Source of the DNA: Chryseobacterium cucumeris
GTDB taxonomy: Bacteria > Bacteroidota > Bacteroidia > Flavobacteriales > Weeksellaceae
Length of the DNA: 64,000 nucleotides
NCBI RefSeq assembly: GCF_016775705.1
Contig: NZ_CP068760.1
Coordinates: 558,001 to 622,000 of the forward strand
Reading direction: 5' to 3'
The notes beneath the pieces are model-generated. The model had not been told where the DNA came from. It searched no databases and saw nothing but the letters and a program-made list of their open reading frames with translations. Positions 9,286 to 17,189 of this stretch are shown here, one piece after another. Both the position numbers and the translations under genes were made by a program. Each line of letters begins with the position of its first letter. Position 1 is the first letter of the stretch.

Positions 9286-9911
9286 TGGAATATTCAAAAG
9301 AGTTCAAAGCTGCGCTGAGTGCTTTTTCCGGAACGGAGAAAGACAAACTGATTTTCAGACTCCTGAGAAAGGATAAATTATTGTCGAAAAAGCTCTACTT
9401 TGAACTGATAGATCCGGAAACTACCGATGATAAAAGAAATGCCATGGAAGAACATGTGGAGGAACAGGTTCTTCTTGCATCAAAATACGTGGGAAATGCC
9501 AAATATTTTCTGTCTGTTGTCCGGAAAATAAGTGCTGAAATCACGGAGCATGTAAAAATAACGACCGATAAATTCGGAGAGGTTTCCCTGAATCTTCTTC
9601 TCGTGAACAAGGTATTGGAAAATAATGGTGATCTCAGCAGACAAAGGTTTGACAATGTTTACAAACTTTATATTTACATCATCAACAAAATCTTCAAATC
9701 TTTGGTCCTTATAAAAAAACTGGATCAAGATTACTGGATGGAAATTGATGAATACCTTCGTGATACCCAGAATAAAGTTTTAGAAAATCATTATCTCCAA
9801 AAGCTATGCATCAATAATGGTCTTGACTTTAACTGGTTTGAATGCGACAGAATTCCTGAAAACATTGATCAGATCATGAAAGAGATTAAAAGCCAGGGAT
9901 TTTTACGATAG
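9285..9911 (+). CDS. Conserved-looking hypothetical protein, coupled to GT2
   Basis: A 208-residue soluble, charged, largely helical protein without signal peptide or membrane segment. I do not recognise a family. It starts on the last base of the GT2 stop codon, and ends with 9 bases of overlap with the convergent kdtA gene. Being in the acyltransferase-GT2 transcript it may assist glycan modification, but nothing in its sequence shows an enzyme motif. Confidence 0.75.
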   Translation: MEYSKEFKAALSAFSGTEKDKLIFRLLRKDKLLSKKLYFELIDPETTDDKRNAMEEHVEEQVLLASKYVGNAKYFLSVVRKISAEITEHVKITTDKFGEVSLNLLLVNKVLENNGDLSRQRFDNVYKLYIYIINKIFKSLVLIKKLDQDYWMEIDEYLRDTQNKVLENHYLQKLCINNGLDFNWFECDRIPENIDQIMKEIKSQGFLR

Positions 9912-11141
9912 AATTTTCTGAAGAATCATTCTCGTAGAGTCTGGCTTCCCATCTACAAATCTTTCTGCATTTTGAGACATTTCAGTAAGTTCTTCTTTGT
10001 TATCTTCATTCGTTAGAAATAAGACAAATTCTGAGGCCGTATACTCATCAGAGAAAGATTTCCCTCCATTGGCAGAGATCAGGTCGTCAGCTTCCGGATT
10101 TTTTTTGTAATGATTCCCAAAGATCACCGGAACACCAAAAGTAGCTGCTTCCAGAATATTATGAAGTCCCGCATCATGAAATCCCCCTCCTACAACAGCT
10201 ACATCTGCGTAAGAATATAATTTTGATAATAAACCAATGCTGTCTATAATCAGAATTGAAGCATTGAAAGTTGAAGGCCGGGTACTTTCTATTTCACTGT
10301 ACAATAAGGCATCCGGGAATATATTTTTCAAATGCTCTACTCTTTTCAGATCGTGGGGTGCGATAATAAGTTTTACCGTATTATTTTTACGGGAAACCAT
10401 TTCTGCTATTTTCTCTTCCGCATGCCATGAACTTCCAAAGACTATTGCTTTATTTTCGCCAATAAAGTCTGCAATGAAATCTACATGATTATTTCTTTCC
10501 CGCAGCTGTTTTACCCTGTCAAATCTTGTATCTCCTGTTACGGAAGACTTTACCAGTCCTATACTTTTCGCCAATGCCAAAGAAAACTGGGTCTGATGAA
10601 AAAACCAATCCACATTTTTCTGAAGCTGTTTTACAAACCATTTTCCGTAGGAAGTAAAGAAAGATTGCCTTTCATAGAACAGCGCCGAAATAACATAAAT
10701 TTTTGTGCCTTTACTTTTCAGTTCAGCGAGGAGGTTGTACCAATAATCGTATTTAACCGTAAAAAATAGTTCAGTATTAAATTGATCTGTAAATTCTTTG
10801 ACAGTCTTTTTATTGTCGAAAGGTAAATAACAAACAACGTCAGCAATGTGTTTCTTCTTAACCACATTTTCATATCCTGACGGAGAAAAGAACGTCACCA
10901 GAACTTTGTGCTGAGGAAAATTCTCTTGGAGTTTCTCCAGAACAGGTAATCCCTGCTCATATTCACCCAGACTTGCCGCATGCATCCAGATGACTTTATC
11001 TGTTTTTGAAAATGAAGATTTTACTTTATCCAAAGACTGCGTTCTCCCTTCAACGCCTTTTTTAGTTTTATCATTAATCAACGCGAAAGCCTTCATTCCG
11101 AAGGTAAGGAGACTGATGAAAATATTATATAAAAAAGCCAT
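9903..11141 (-). CDS. kdtA: 3-deoxy-D-manno-octulosonic acid (Kdo) transferase
   Basis: This inner-membrane-associated GT-B enzyme adds Kdo from CMP-Kdo to lipid A precursors, an essential step of lipopolysaccharide synthesis. The 412-residue protein has an N-terminal membrane anchor (about 3-20), the WMHAASLGEYEQGLPVLEKL motif with the catalytic Glu, SPSGYE, and the C-terminal CMP-binding half with VFGSSWHAEE, GGGFHDAGLHNILEAATFGVPVIFGNHYKK. It is the last gene of a minus-strand cluster and lies 5 bases after the cupin gene. Confidence 0.95.
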   Translation of the reverse strand: MAFLYNIFISLLTFGMKAFALINDKTKKGVEGRTQSLDKVKSSFSKTDKVIWMHAASLGEYEQGLPVLEKLQENFPQHKVLVTFFSPSGYENVVKKKHIADVVCYLPFDNKKTVKEFTDQFNTELFFTVKYDYWYNLLAELKSKGTKIYVISALFYERQSFFTSYGKWFVKQLQKNVDWFFHQTQFSLALAKSIGLVKSSVTGDTRFDRVKQLRERNNHVDFIADFIGENKAIVFGSSWHAEEKIAEMVSRKNNTVKLIIAPHDLKRVEHLKNIFPDALLYSEIESTRPSTFNASILIIDSIGLLSKLYSYADVAVVGGGFHDAGLHNILEAATFGVPVIFGNHYKKNPEADDLISANGGKSFSDEYTASEFVLFLTNEDNKEELTEMSQNAERFVDGKPDSTRMILQKILS

Positions 11142-11146
11142 TTTAC

Positions 11147-11491
11147 TTATTCTTTAATTTCAATTCTGTCATGATCCGTAGGAGGATTGGATATGACCAA
11201 AAACTCAATCTCTTCAGTGGATTCATTGGAGATAAAATGTTTTGCTCCCGGCTCAACAGAAATAGATTCTCCCTGGTTAACCAGGAATTTCCTTTCGTTG
11301 ATATAAAATACGGCTTCTCCTTTCAAAATATAGAAAAACTGTTCTGCCACTTTATGAAAGTGCAGTTTCTCCGAAGTTGCTGCAGGCATCTTCTCCTGCT
11401 TTACGGATAAGTCCCGGGTATTTTTAAGGATCCAGCTGTCACATTGGTTCCCCCATGTATAATGTTCTGAATTATTTTTAGAATGTATCAT
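11147..11491 (-). CDS. Cupin domain protein
   Basis: A small 114-residue beta-barrel protein of the cupin 2 family. It shows a cupin motif 1-like stretch with HKVAEQFFYILKGEAVFYI (His and Glu that commonly bind a metal), and motif 2 with PGAKHFISNES. Substrate is unknown, and such proteins are often sugar epimerases, mannose-6-phosphate isomerase-like or small-molecule binding proteins. It overlaps the upstream membrane protein gene by 4 bases and precedes kdtA by 5, so it is in an operon. Confidence 0.85.
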   Translation of the reverse strand: MIHSKNNSEHYTWGNQCDSWILKNTRDLSVKQEKMPAATSEKLHFHKVAEQFFYILKGEAVFYINERKFLVNQGESISVEPGAKHFISNESTEEIEFLVISNPPTDHDRIEIKE

Positions 11492-11955
11492 TTAAACAGA
11501 TAAGCAATAAAGAGTAATGCAGGAGTAAATAAAACGACTGATAAAAAGATCTTGGCCATTGAAATTCTGGGTTTGGCTTTATCATCAGCAGCATATCTGA
11601 ACATATAGTCCTGAAGGTTGAGAAAAACCATTGCCAGTACAACAAAAAGAATTCTCAGCCCGATTTTCATAATTAAAAACTGAGCATTCATGTTCTGGTC
11701 TGTAATTTCTACCGGAAAATTAGTGTCTTCAGGATGTCTTATCCCATAAGTGAATATAGCATACAATCCCAGAGCCAGTACAGGCATCAGAAAGGCGTAC
11801 ATTTTTCCTCCAAATCCATCCGCTTTTCCTTCCATATCAAAATGTACGGGAATTCTCTCTGGCAACGTGTTATAGTTTTTCAGGGTAAATCCCCATAAAA
11901 AAGCGACCCATCCAAAATTTAAAATATCAAAAATTGTAAAAAGAATATTTTCCAT
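11488..11955 (-). CDS. DUF1648 integral membrane protein
   Basis: A 155-residue protein with four predicted membrane helices. The loop after the first helix contains LPERIPVHFDMEGKADGFGGK, the hallmark of DUF1648 (also found in SdpI-like proteins). Its biochemical role is unknown. It begins 22 bases after the NlpC/P60 gene and overlaps the cupin gene by 4 bases. Confidence 0.85.
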   Translation of the reverse strand: MENILFTIFDILNFGWVAFLWGFTLKNYNTLPERIPVHFDMEGKADGFGGKMYAFLMPVLALGLYAIFTYGIRHPEDTNFPVEITDQNMNAQFLIMKIGLRILFVVLAMVFLNLQDYMFRYAADDKAKPRISMAKIFLSVVLFTPALLFIAYLFK

Positions 11956-11977
11956 TTAAGATGAGATTGAATGAGGA

Positions 11978-12694
11978 TTAAATTACACTTTTCAACACTC
12001 TCAGTTTATGAGTATGCTTATTCATTTCTTTATTGAAAATGCCTGTGGAATCCAGCGTGTCTATTCTTACTTTTCCGGAAGCGTGAATGATCTTCTGATT
12101 CTCCAGCATAATTCCTACATGGATAATCTTTCCTTCTGCATTTTCAAAAAAAGCAAGATCACCAGGCTGTGTTTCTTCCACGAAAGTAAGCGGTTCTCCT
12201 ACTTCAGCCTGTTGTGAAGCATCTCTGGGTATTTTTATATTGTGAATTTTATAAACCAACTGGGTAAATCCGGAGCAGTCTACTGCAAAAAAGCTTTTGC
12301 CTCCCCACAGATAAGGCACGTTCAGGAACTCTTTTGCCGTCAGAGCGATGCTTTCGCGCACATCATGACTTCTTCTTGAAGCTACTACCGGAAATTCCAC
12401 TTCTGAACCCATAGAAAGCAAAGTTTTTCCATCGTTCATTAATACGGAAGAAAAATCTTCGGTAACCACAGTCACTTTTCTTTTGGCCAGCTCTTCGTCT
12501 GTTACAGGTTTCAACTGTTTGGTGTCCATCCATCCTTCGTAGCCATCATAATGCATCTTTATTTTGGTCCAGTTTTTATCCACTTCCAGAATATCCGCAC
12601 TTTCTCCAAACAATATTTCCGTAACAATTTCAGCTCTGTCAGAATTTTCTGCACGAACCGGCGCTACTGTAACAATACAAACTCCTTTATTCAT
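11978..12694 (-). CDS. C40 family NlpC/P60 peptidoglycan hydrolase
   Basis: A 238-residue protein with an N-terminal bacterial SH3-like region (about 1-75, GESADILEVDKNWTKIKM) and a C-terminal NlpC/P60 cysteine peptidase domain. The catalytic Cys is in FFAVDCSGFTQLVY (about residue 141), and the His in KIIHVGIML. Such enzymes cut gamma-D-Glu-diaminopimelate links of wall peptides. No classical signal peptide is visible, so it may act on recycled muropeptides in the cytoplasm. It heads the operon with the DUF1648, cupin and kdtA genes. Confidence 0.9.
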   Translation of the reverse strand: MNKGVCIVTVAPVRAENSDRAEIVTEILFGESADILEVDKNWTKIKMHYDGYEGWMDTKQLKPVTDEELAKRKVTVVTEDFSSVLMNDGKTLLSMGSEVEFPVVASRRSHDVRESIALTAKEFLNVPYLWGGKSFFAVDCSGFTQLVYKIHNIKIPRDASQQAEVGEPLTFVEETQPGDLAFFENAEGKIIHVGIMLENQKIIHASGKVRIDTLDSTGIFNKEMNKHTHKLRVLKSVI

Positions 12695-12779
12695 TAATTT
12701 TCAATTTAAAGATTGAATAATTTAAAGATTAAAATACAATGTTGTATCTCTTTAAATGTTTAATCCTTGAATATTTCAG

Positions 12780-13427
12780 TTACTTTCTGCGAAGAAAGTT
12801 CACTCCATCACGCAAAGGTAAAATAAGATTTTCAAAATCTTCGTCTTTTGCTGCCAAATCATTCAATTCCTGGATCGACTGGGTAGATTTCAGTTTCGGA
12901 TTTTCTTCCAACACTTTTCCATACCATAATACATTGTCAAATAACACCACTGTTCCGGATTTTGTATGAGGCTTAATCAATCTGAAATATTCGGCATAGT
13001 TTTCCTTATCAGCATCTACAAAAATCAGATCAAAAAATTCATCTGTTTCTTTTAAATATTCCTTGGCATCCTGAAGTTTAAAATCGATCTGGCTGGCATA
13101 TTCGCTGGATTCAAAATATTTTTTAGGAAGATAGGCAAGATCCTCATTCACATCCAATGTGGTGATTTTTCCGTCTTTTGCCAATCCTGATGCAAGACAT
13201 AAAGTAGCATATCCGGTAAATGTTCCTATTTCAAGAATATTTTTCGGCTGCAGCATCTGGGATATAATCGTCAGCAGTCTTCCCTGCTGATATCCGGAAA
13301 TCATATGAGGCTGTGTTGTTTTCTGATACGTCTCTCTTCTCAGCTTTTTCAGAATTTCGGATTCCGAAGAAGCGTGCGCCTCCAAATATCTGTCCATTTC
13401 AGGATTCTTTTCTTCAAAAAAACTCAT
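12780..13427 (-). CDS. O-methyltransferase (class I, SAM-dependent)
   Basis: A 215-residue SAM-dependent methyltransferase of the catechol O-methyltransferase-like family 3. It has motif I LEIGTFTGYATLCLASGL, the ribose-binding acidic region TTLDVNEDLAY, and the metal-binding DLIFVDADKENYAEYF, with VVLFDNVLWYGKV downstream. These small enzymes often methylate catechol-type or other hydroxyl groups and their substrate is rarely known. It has its own promoter box at 13444-13451. Confidence 0.9.
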   Translation of the reverse strand: MSFFEEKNPEMDRYLEAHASSESEILKKLRRETYQKTTQPHMISGYQQGRLLTIISQMLQPKNILEIGTFTGYATLCLASGLAKDGKITTLDVNEDLAYLPKKYFESSEYASQIDFKLQDAKEYLKETDEFFDLIFVDADKENYAEYFRLIKPHTKSGTVVLFDNVLWYGKVLEENPKLKSTQSIQELNDLAAKDEDFENLILPLRDGVNFLRRK

Positions 13428-13443
13428 ACCATTTTAATTTAAA

Positions 13444-13451
13444 CAAATTTA
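13444..13451 (-). promoter_or_regulatory. Putative -7 box of the O-methyltransferase gene
   Basis: Minus-strand TAAATTTG, an exact TAnnTTTG match, 16 bases before the start codon. Confidence 0.5.
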
Positions 13452-13545
13452 AGGATTTTAAAGCTACTTTTTTAATTCAGGAAGAAGATAAAAAAAAGAG
13501 AGAAATTAATCTCCCTTACATGCATCTATATACTTTAAAAGTTTA

Positions 13546-13701
13546 TTATATTGCTATACAATATTCTCTTATACCGGCACAAACCCATCCCGGGCAACAC
13601 TTTGTTTGCAGGCTGGTACAAAATATCTGTGGATTACACCCGTTAATAGCACCTTGTACAGTTTTCATTTCTCCTCTTGAAAGTTTTTTGGAATTTTTCA
13701 T
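13546..13701 (-). CDS. Six-cysteine bacteriocin-like peptide precursor
   Basis: A 51-residue peptide not easily found by standard gene callers. The first 18 residues, with KKLSRGEMKTVQGA, match the leader seen in many Flavobacteriia bacteriocin-like or natural-product precursor peptides (KLSR..(L/M)K.(I/V).GG), here with GA in place of GG. The rest is a cysteine-rich core with Cys at 22, 28, 35, 36, 41 and 48, an even number that could form three disulfides or be modified. No transporter, protease or modification enzyme gene is adjacent, so export would depend on machinery elsewhere. No exact TAnnTTTG box was found upstream. Confidence 0.75.
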   Translation of the reverse strand: MKNSKKLSRGEMKTVQGAINGCNPQIFCTSLQTKCCPGWVCAGIREYCIAI

Positions 13702-13874
13702 AATAATTTTAGTTTAGTATTAATTTCCTACTCTTTAAGATTTTCGGACACCTCTGTTTTATTTCCTTATTTGGAGATTTAAATATACACATTCTTTTAT
13801 TAATCAGACAATTATATCATACATATTTGATTAATAAATTAAAATTTTACATAATACAGGGGAAACCCCCATAT

Positions 13875-13913
13875 AAAATACCGTAAAAACACGGATGGTA
13901 TTTTTATGGTATT
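13875..13913 (+). promoter_or_regulatory. Operator-like repeats upstream of the 52-residue gene
   Basis: ATGGTATT occurs at 13895-13902 and again at 13906-13913, 11 bases apart (one helical turn) on the same face. An inverted copy, AAAATACC at 13875-13882, pairs with GGTATTTT at 13897-13904, and CCGT/ACGG nest inside. The cluster ends six bases before a -7 box. Tandem 11-base repeats here are typical of response-regulator binding sites, so an activator site is inferred. Confidence 0.5.
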
Positions 13914-13918
13914 AGTTA

Positions 13919-13926
13919 TAAGTTTG
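13919..13926 (+). promoter_or_regulatory. Putative -7 box of the 52-residue gene
   Basis: TAAGTTTG, an exact TAnnTTTG match, 37 bases before the ATG at 13963 and just after the operator-like repeats. Confidence 0.5.
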
Positions 13927-13962
13927 CAGTAAGAATAAGGGGTAAAAACACTAAGAGAAAAC

Positions 13963-14121
13963 ATGATGATTGCAGGAGAGACACAAACTAACCATGAGAA
14001 TCACACTAAAGTTGTACTGAAAAGTAGAACTGATTCTTCTGCAGCAAAAAGTAAGAAAGAAATATCCACTTCATTTTTGCAACGAATTATTTCACTCCTG
14101 AAAAAGGAAGAATTAATTTGA
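13963..14121 (+). CDS. Small hypothetical protein (52 residues)
   Basis: A short frame with an ATG-ATG start, a promoter box, operator-like repeats and an immediate terminator, which together support a real gene although the protein is not recognised. It is polar in its first half (MMIAGETQTNHENHT) and Ser/Lys-rich in the middle, with a short amphipathic end (FLQRIISLLKKEELI). No signal peptide, cysteine or known leader is present. Confidence 0.6.
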   Translation: MMIAGETQTNHENHTKVVLKSRTDSSAAKSKKEISTSFLQRIISLLKKEELI

Positions 14122-14131
14122 TTAAGAATAG

Positions 14132-14159
14132 ATCCCGGCCACCTTCGGGATTTATTTTT
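14132..14159 (+). terminator. Terminator of the 52-residue gene
   Basis: Stem ATCCCG (14132-14137) and CGGGAT (14146-14151) followed by TTATTTTTG, 10 bases past the stop codon. Confidence 0.7.
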
Positions 14160-14253
14160 GTTTTAAACGGTCGAATTCATTCCAAAAAATAAAGACAATC
14201 TTTTCTTCAAAAAAAATCGGCAGATTGTATTCCGAAACAGATCAATACTTCAT

Positions 14254-14281
14254 AAAAAAATCCCGAATTGCTTCGGGATTT
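14254..14281 (-). terminator. Terminator of the OmpA-family gene
   Basis: Stem AATCCCGAA (14259-14267) with TTCGGGATT (14272-14280). Read on the minus strand it is followed by a run of seven T, placed 22 bases past the OmpA stop codon. Confidence 0.85.
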
Positions 14282-14303
14282 ATGATGATATAGGGTGTAG
14301 CCA

Positions 14304-15137
14304 TTATTTCTTAGGAGCGATATCCATCAGTTTCATAAACTCATCAAGTTTAGGCATAATGATGATTTCCGTTCTTCTGTTTTCTGCTCTTCCGGAAACG
14401 CTCATGTTAGTTGCTTTCGGGTTATATTCAGAACGTCCGCCAGCAGTAATTCTTGCCGGATCTACTCCAAACTGAGTCTGAAGAACTTTAGCAACTGAAG
14501 TACCTCTTAATGCAGAAAGATCCCAGTTGTCTCTTGGAAGATTTGGAGAGTTCAACGGAGCGTTATCCGTGTTACCTTCGATCAATACAGAGTATTTATC
14601 ATAATCGTTGATTACTTTTGCTACTTTACCCAACACTTCCTGAGCGGCAGGCAGGATGTTGTAATCTCCTGTTTTGTATAGCATTTTATCAGAAAGGGAG
14701 ATCATTACTACTCCTTTCAATACTTTTACCTGTACATCTTCATCAGATACATTATCCAAAGATCTCTTCAGTTTATTAGACAATGCCAGGTTCAAACTGT
14801 CATTTTTAGCATTACTGGAGATCAATTGCTTGATATAAGAATTGGAAGCATTGATTTCCCCTACCAGTTTATCAATGTTAGCAGAACTTTTTCCTGTGTT
14901 CGACAAACATGCATCAAGTGATGATTTTAAAGCATCATGCTGGCTTTTCAACAAGTTGTTTTCACCCGCCAATGCAGAGTTCTGAGATTTCAAATCCTGA
15001 ATTTCTCTTTGTCTTTCTCCAATATTTTCAATACACTGCTTATAGTTTGTGCTCAAAGCATCATACTGCTTTTTGCTGACACAAGATGTCATCCCCAGCG
15101 CCATTGCAGAAACTGCTAAAATTTTTAAAATCTTCAT
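14304..15137 (-). CDS. OmpA-family peptidoglycan-associated lipoprotein
   Basis: A 277-residue envelope lipoprotein. The signal peptide ends in MTSC (Cys 19). A coiled-coil-like region rich in Asn, Gln, Ser and Leu follows (about 22-110), then a C-terminal OmpA/MotB domain (about 135-265) with VLIEGNTDNAPL, DNWDLSALRGTSVAKVLQ and GRAENRRTEI. The Asp and Arg residues of these motifs bind diaminopimelate in peptidoglycan. The protein therefore likely links the outer membrane to the wall. It has its own promoter (15160-15167) and terminator. Confidence 0.92.
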   Translation of the reverse strand: MKILKILAVSAMALGMTSCVSKKQYDALSTNYKQCIENIGERQREIQDLKSQNSALAGENNLLKSQHDALKSSLDACLSNTGKSSANIDKLVGEINASNSYIKQLISSNAKNDSLNLALSNKLKRSLDNVSDEDVQVKVLKGVVMISLSDKMLYKTGDYNILPAAQEVLGKVAKVINDYDKYSVLIEGNTDNAPLNSPNLPRDNWDLSALRGTSVAKVLQTQFGVDPARITAGGRSEYNPKATNMSVSGRAENRRTEIIIMPKLDEFMKLMDIAPKK

Positions 15138-15159
15138 AAATAATCATTTTTAGACTACT

Positions 15160-15167
15160 CAAAGTTA
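15160..15167 (-). promoter_or_regulatory. Putative -7 box of the OmpA-family gene
   Basis: Minus-strand TAACTTTG, an exact TAnnTTTG match, 22 bases before the start codon. Confidence 0.5.
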
Positions 15168-15193
15168 GGAAAATTCAATTGAATTATATCGGT

Positions 15194-15201
15194 TATCTTT
15201 G
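15194..15201 (+). promoter_or_regulatory. Putative -7 box of tilS
   Basis: TATCTTTG, an exact TAnnTTTG match, 23 bases before the tilS start codon. Confidence 0.55.
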
Positions 15202-15224
15202 CATAAAAGAAATTCTCAACATAT

Positions 15225-16577
15225 ATGTTGAATAAATCAGCCTTTATCAGTCAGTTAAAAAATCTCGTTCACGAGCCGGAAAATCACACCTATCTTTTAG
15301 CGGTAAGCGGAGGAGCAGATTCTATGGTTCTGGCCTCATTGTTCAGGGATTTCAGGCAGGAAATTCAAGATGCCGGGTTTCAGTTTCAGGTAGCTCATAT
15401 CAATTATAAACTTCGGGGGAACGATTCGGATCTGGATCAGAAAACAGTGCAGGATTTTTGTGAGAAAAATCATATAAAATTTCATTTGTATGAAGTTTCG
15501 GAAAAAGACCGGAAGCCTGAAAATTCTATCCAGCTTTGGGCCAGGGAACTGCGGTACCGTTTTTTTAACGAAATCAGGAAAAAAGAAAAGCTGGAATTTC
15601 TCGTTACCGCCCATCATCTTAATGACCAGTTGGAAACTTTCATCATTAATCTATCCAAAGCTGCCGGAATTAATGGATTGAGCGGAATTCCATCGAATGA
15701 TAATAAAATCCTTCGTCCCCTTTTAAATGTTTCAAAAAAAGAAATTTATCAGTTTGCTGAGCAGAATACTATTGAATTCCGCGAAGACCTTTCTAATAAA
15801 AAAAATGATTATCTGAGGAATAAAATCAGGAATGAGATTGTTCCGATGCTGATGGAGACCAACGACCACTTTCTGGAGAACTTCAGAAAGAGTTCTTTAT
15901 ACCTGAATCAAACCAAAGAGTTTGTACAACAACAGATCCAGGAAATAGAAAATCGCCTTACCGTATTTAACCAAAACTATAAAATCCTATCAAAGGGAAA
16001 GCTGGATAGTGAAAGCGATTTTGTAAAATTTGAAATTTTAAAGAAATACGGATTCAATCAGGAGGAGGAAATTCCGAAAATTTTTAAAGCCGGAAATAAC
16101 AGTTCTTTTTTTTCAAAGGAATATCAGTTGATTGTCAACCGGGATGAACTCATCTTTATTGATAAAAGTGGAAAAAAGGAAACTCCGGAAGAAATAGTAT
16201 TGATTGAACACTTTGATTTTTCTGAAAACCAGATGAGCATCAATCTCGTAGATGATATTGAAAACATTTCCGGAATCAATAAAGGATTTGAATGGGATTT
16301 CGATGCTGAAAAGCTTCAGTTCCCACTTCTTTTGAGGAAAAAGCAGGACGGAGATGAATTTTATCCGACAGCGTTTTCAGGGAAAAAGAAAGTTTCTAAA
16401 TTTTTCAGGGACGAAAAATTATCTGCTTTGATTAGGGAAAAGATCTGGTTATTATGTGACTCCGGGAACCATATCCTGGGAGTTATCCCTCTCAGACAGG
16501 ATCGCAGGTATCAGGCAGACAGCACTACTCAAAAAAAGATAACTGTAAAGTGGACAGAAAAACAACTAATTCGTTAG
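15225..16577 (+). CDS. tilS: tRNA(Ile)-lysidine synthetase
   Basis: TilS ligates lysine to cytidine 34 of tRNA-Ile(CAU), so that the tRNA reads AUA and accepts isoleucine. The 450-residue protein has the PP-loop SGGADS at 28-33, followed by the N-terminal ATPase domain with AHHLNDQLETF, and a C-terminal TilS domain with DGDEFYP and KKVSKFFRDEKLS at about 390-402. Its 3' end overlaps the sigma factor gene by 28 bases. A 42-base piece of its C-terminal coding region recurs at 18301-18342. Confidence 0.96.
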   Translation: MLNKSAFISQLKNLVHEPENHTYLLAVSGGADSMVLASLFRDFRQEIQDAGFQFQVAHINYKLRGNDSDLDQKTVQDFCEKNHIKFHLYEVSEKDRKPENSIQLWARELRYRFFNEIRKKEKLEFLVTAHHLNDQLETFIINLSKAAGINGLSGIPSNDNKILRPLLNVSKKEIYQFAEQNTIEFREDLSNKKNDYLRNKIRNEIVPMLMETNDHFLENFRKSSLYLNQTKEFVQQQIQEIENRLTVFNQNYKILSKGKLDSESDFVKFEILKKYGFNQEEEIPKIFKAGNNSSFFSKEYQLIVNRDELIFIDKSGKKETPEEIVLIEHFDFSENQMSINLVDDIENISGINKGFEWDFDAEKLQFPLLLRKKQDGDEFYPTAFSGKKKVSKFFRDEKLSALIREKIWLLCDSGNHILGVIPLRQDRRYQADSTTQKKITVKWTEKQLIR

Positions 16578-17110
16578 CTGTTGATGATTTTAAGAAAGAC
16601 AGCAATATAGCTTTTGGAATTTTATACCAACAGTATTTTGGTTATACCCAGAAATTCATTCTCAAAAATAAAGGAAATCTTGAAGATGCAGAAGATATCT
16701 TCCAGGATGCACTGCTCATTCTTTACGAAAAGCTGAATGCTGATGACTTCAAAGTCCAAACCTGTCTGGGAAATTATATTATCGGAATTGTAAAAAATCT
16801 GTGGTTTAAAAAACTAAAAAACAGAAACTTTTATGTTGAGTCTCCTGAAAACTACTTCATGGAACATCGGGAGGAAATAAGTACGGCCATTGAAAATGAA
16901 AGATATTATTGGGAAAAGCTAGCCGGTTATATCAAGTCTATTTCCTCACATTGCCAGAATCTGATTCATGACATTTTTATCGAAAATAAAAGTATAGAGG
17001 AAATTCAGAATAAATATCAGTATTCCAGCAGGCATAATGCTCAGAATCAAAAATACAAATGTGTAGAGCAGATCAAAAGGATTAAAAACAATAGCATTTT
17101 TTCTACCTGA
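16550..17110 (+). CDS. ECF-type sigma-70 family RNA polymerase sigma factor
   Basis: A 186-residue alternative sigma factor. The sigma region 2 is seen as AFGILYQQYFGYTQKFIL and NLEDAEDIFQDALLILYEKL, with the 'D..(Q)D..(L/I)' pattern of ECF factors. Region 4 is weaker but includes SIEEIQNKYQYSSRHNAQNQKYKC as the helix-turn-helix. The only reasonable start is a GTG inside the last 28 bases of tilS, so it is likely translated from the tilS transcript. No anti-sigma gene is adjacent. The next gene encodes a thioredoxin-like protein, which may or may not be its target. Confidence 0.85.
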   Translation: MDRKTTNSLAVDDFKKDSNIAFGILYQQYFGYTQKFILKNKGNLEDAEDIFQDALLILYEKLNADDFKVQTCLGNYIIGIVKNLWFKKLKNRNFYVESPENYFMEHREEISTAIENERYYWEKLAGYIKSISSHCQNLIHDIFIENKSIEEIQNKYQYSSRHNAQNQKYKCVEQIKRIKNNSIFST

Positions 17111-17189
17111 CAATCAAATCATTAAAAAAATAATTTAATCTATGGGTGATTTTTTCATGAATCAGGGAACTTAATAAGAAAAGAAATAT

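Larger units (their letters stand above)
13702..13962. other. Intergenic regulatory region between two tiny genes
   Basis: About 260 bases, AT-rich, between the divergent bacteriocin-like peptide gene and the 52-residue gene. The right half holds a short GGGGAAACCCC hairpin (about 13859-13869), an inverted repeat and the direct repeats listed separately. The left half shows no recognised element. Confidence 0.5.
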
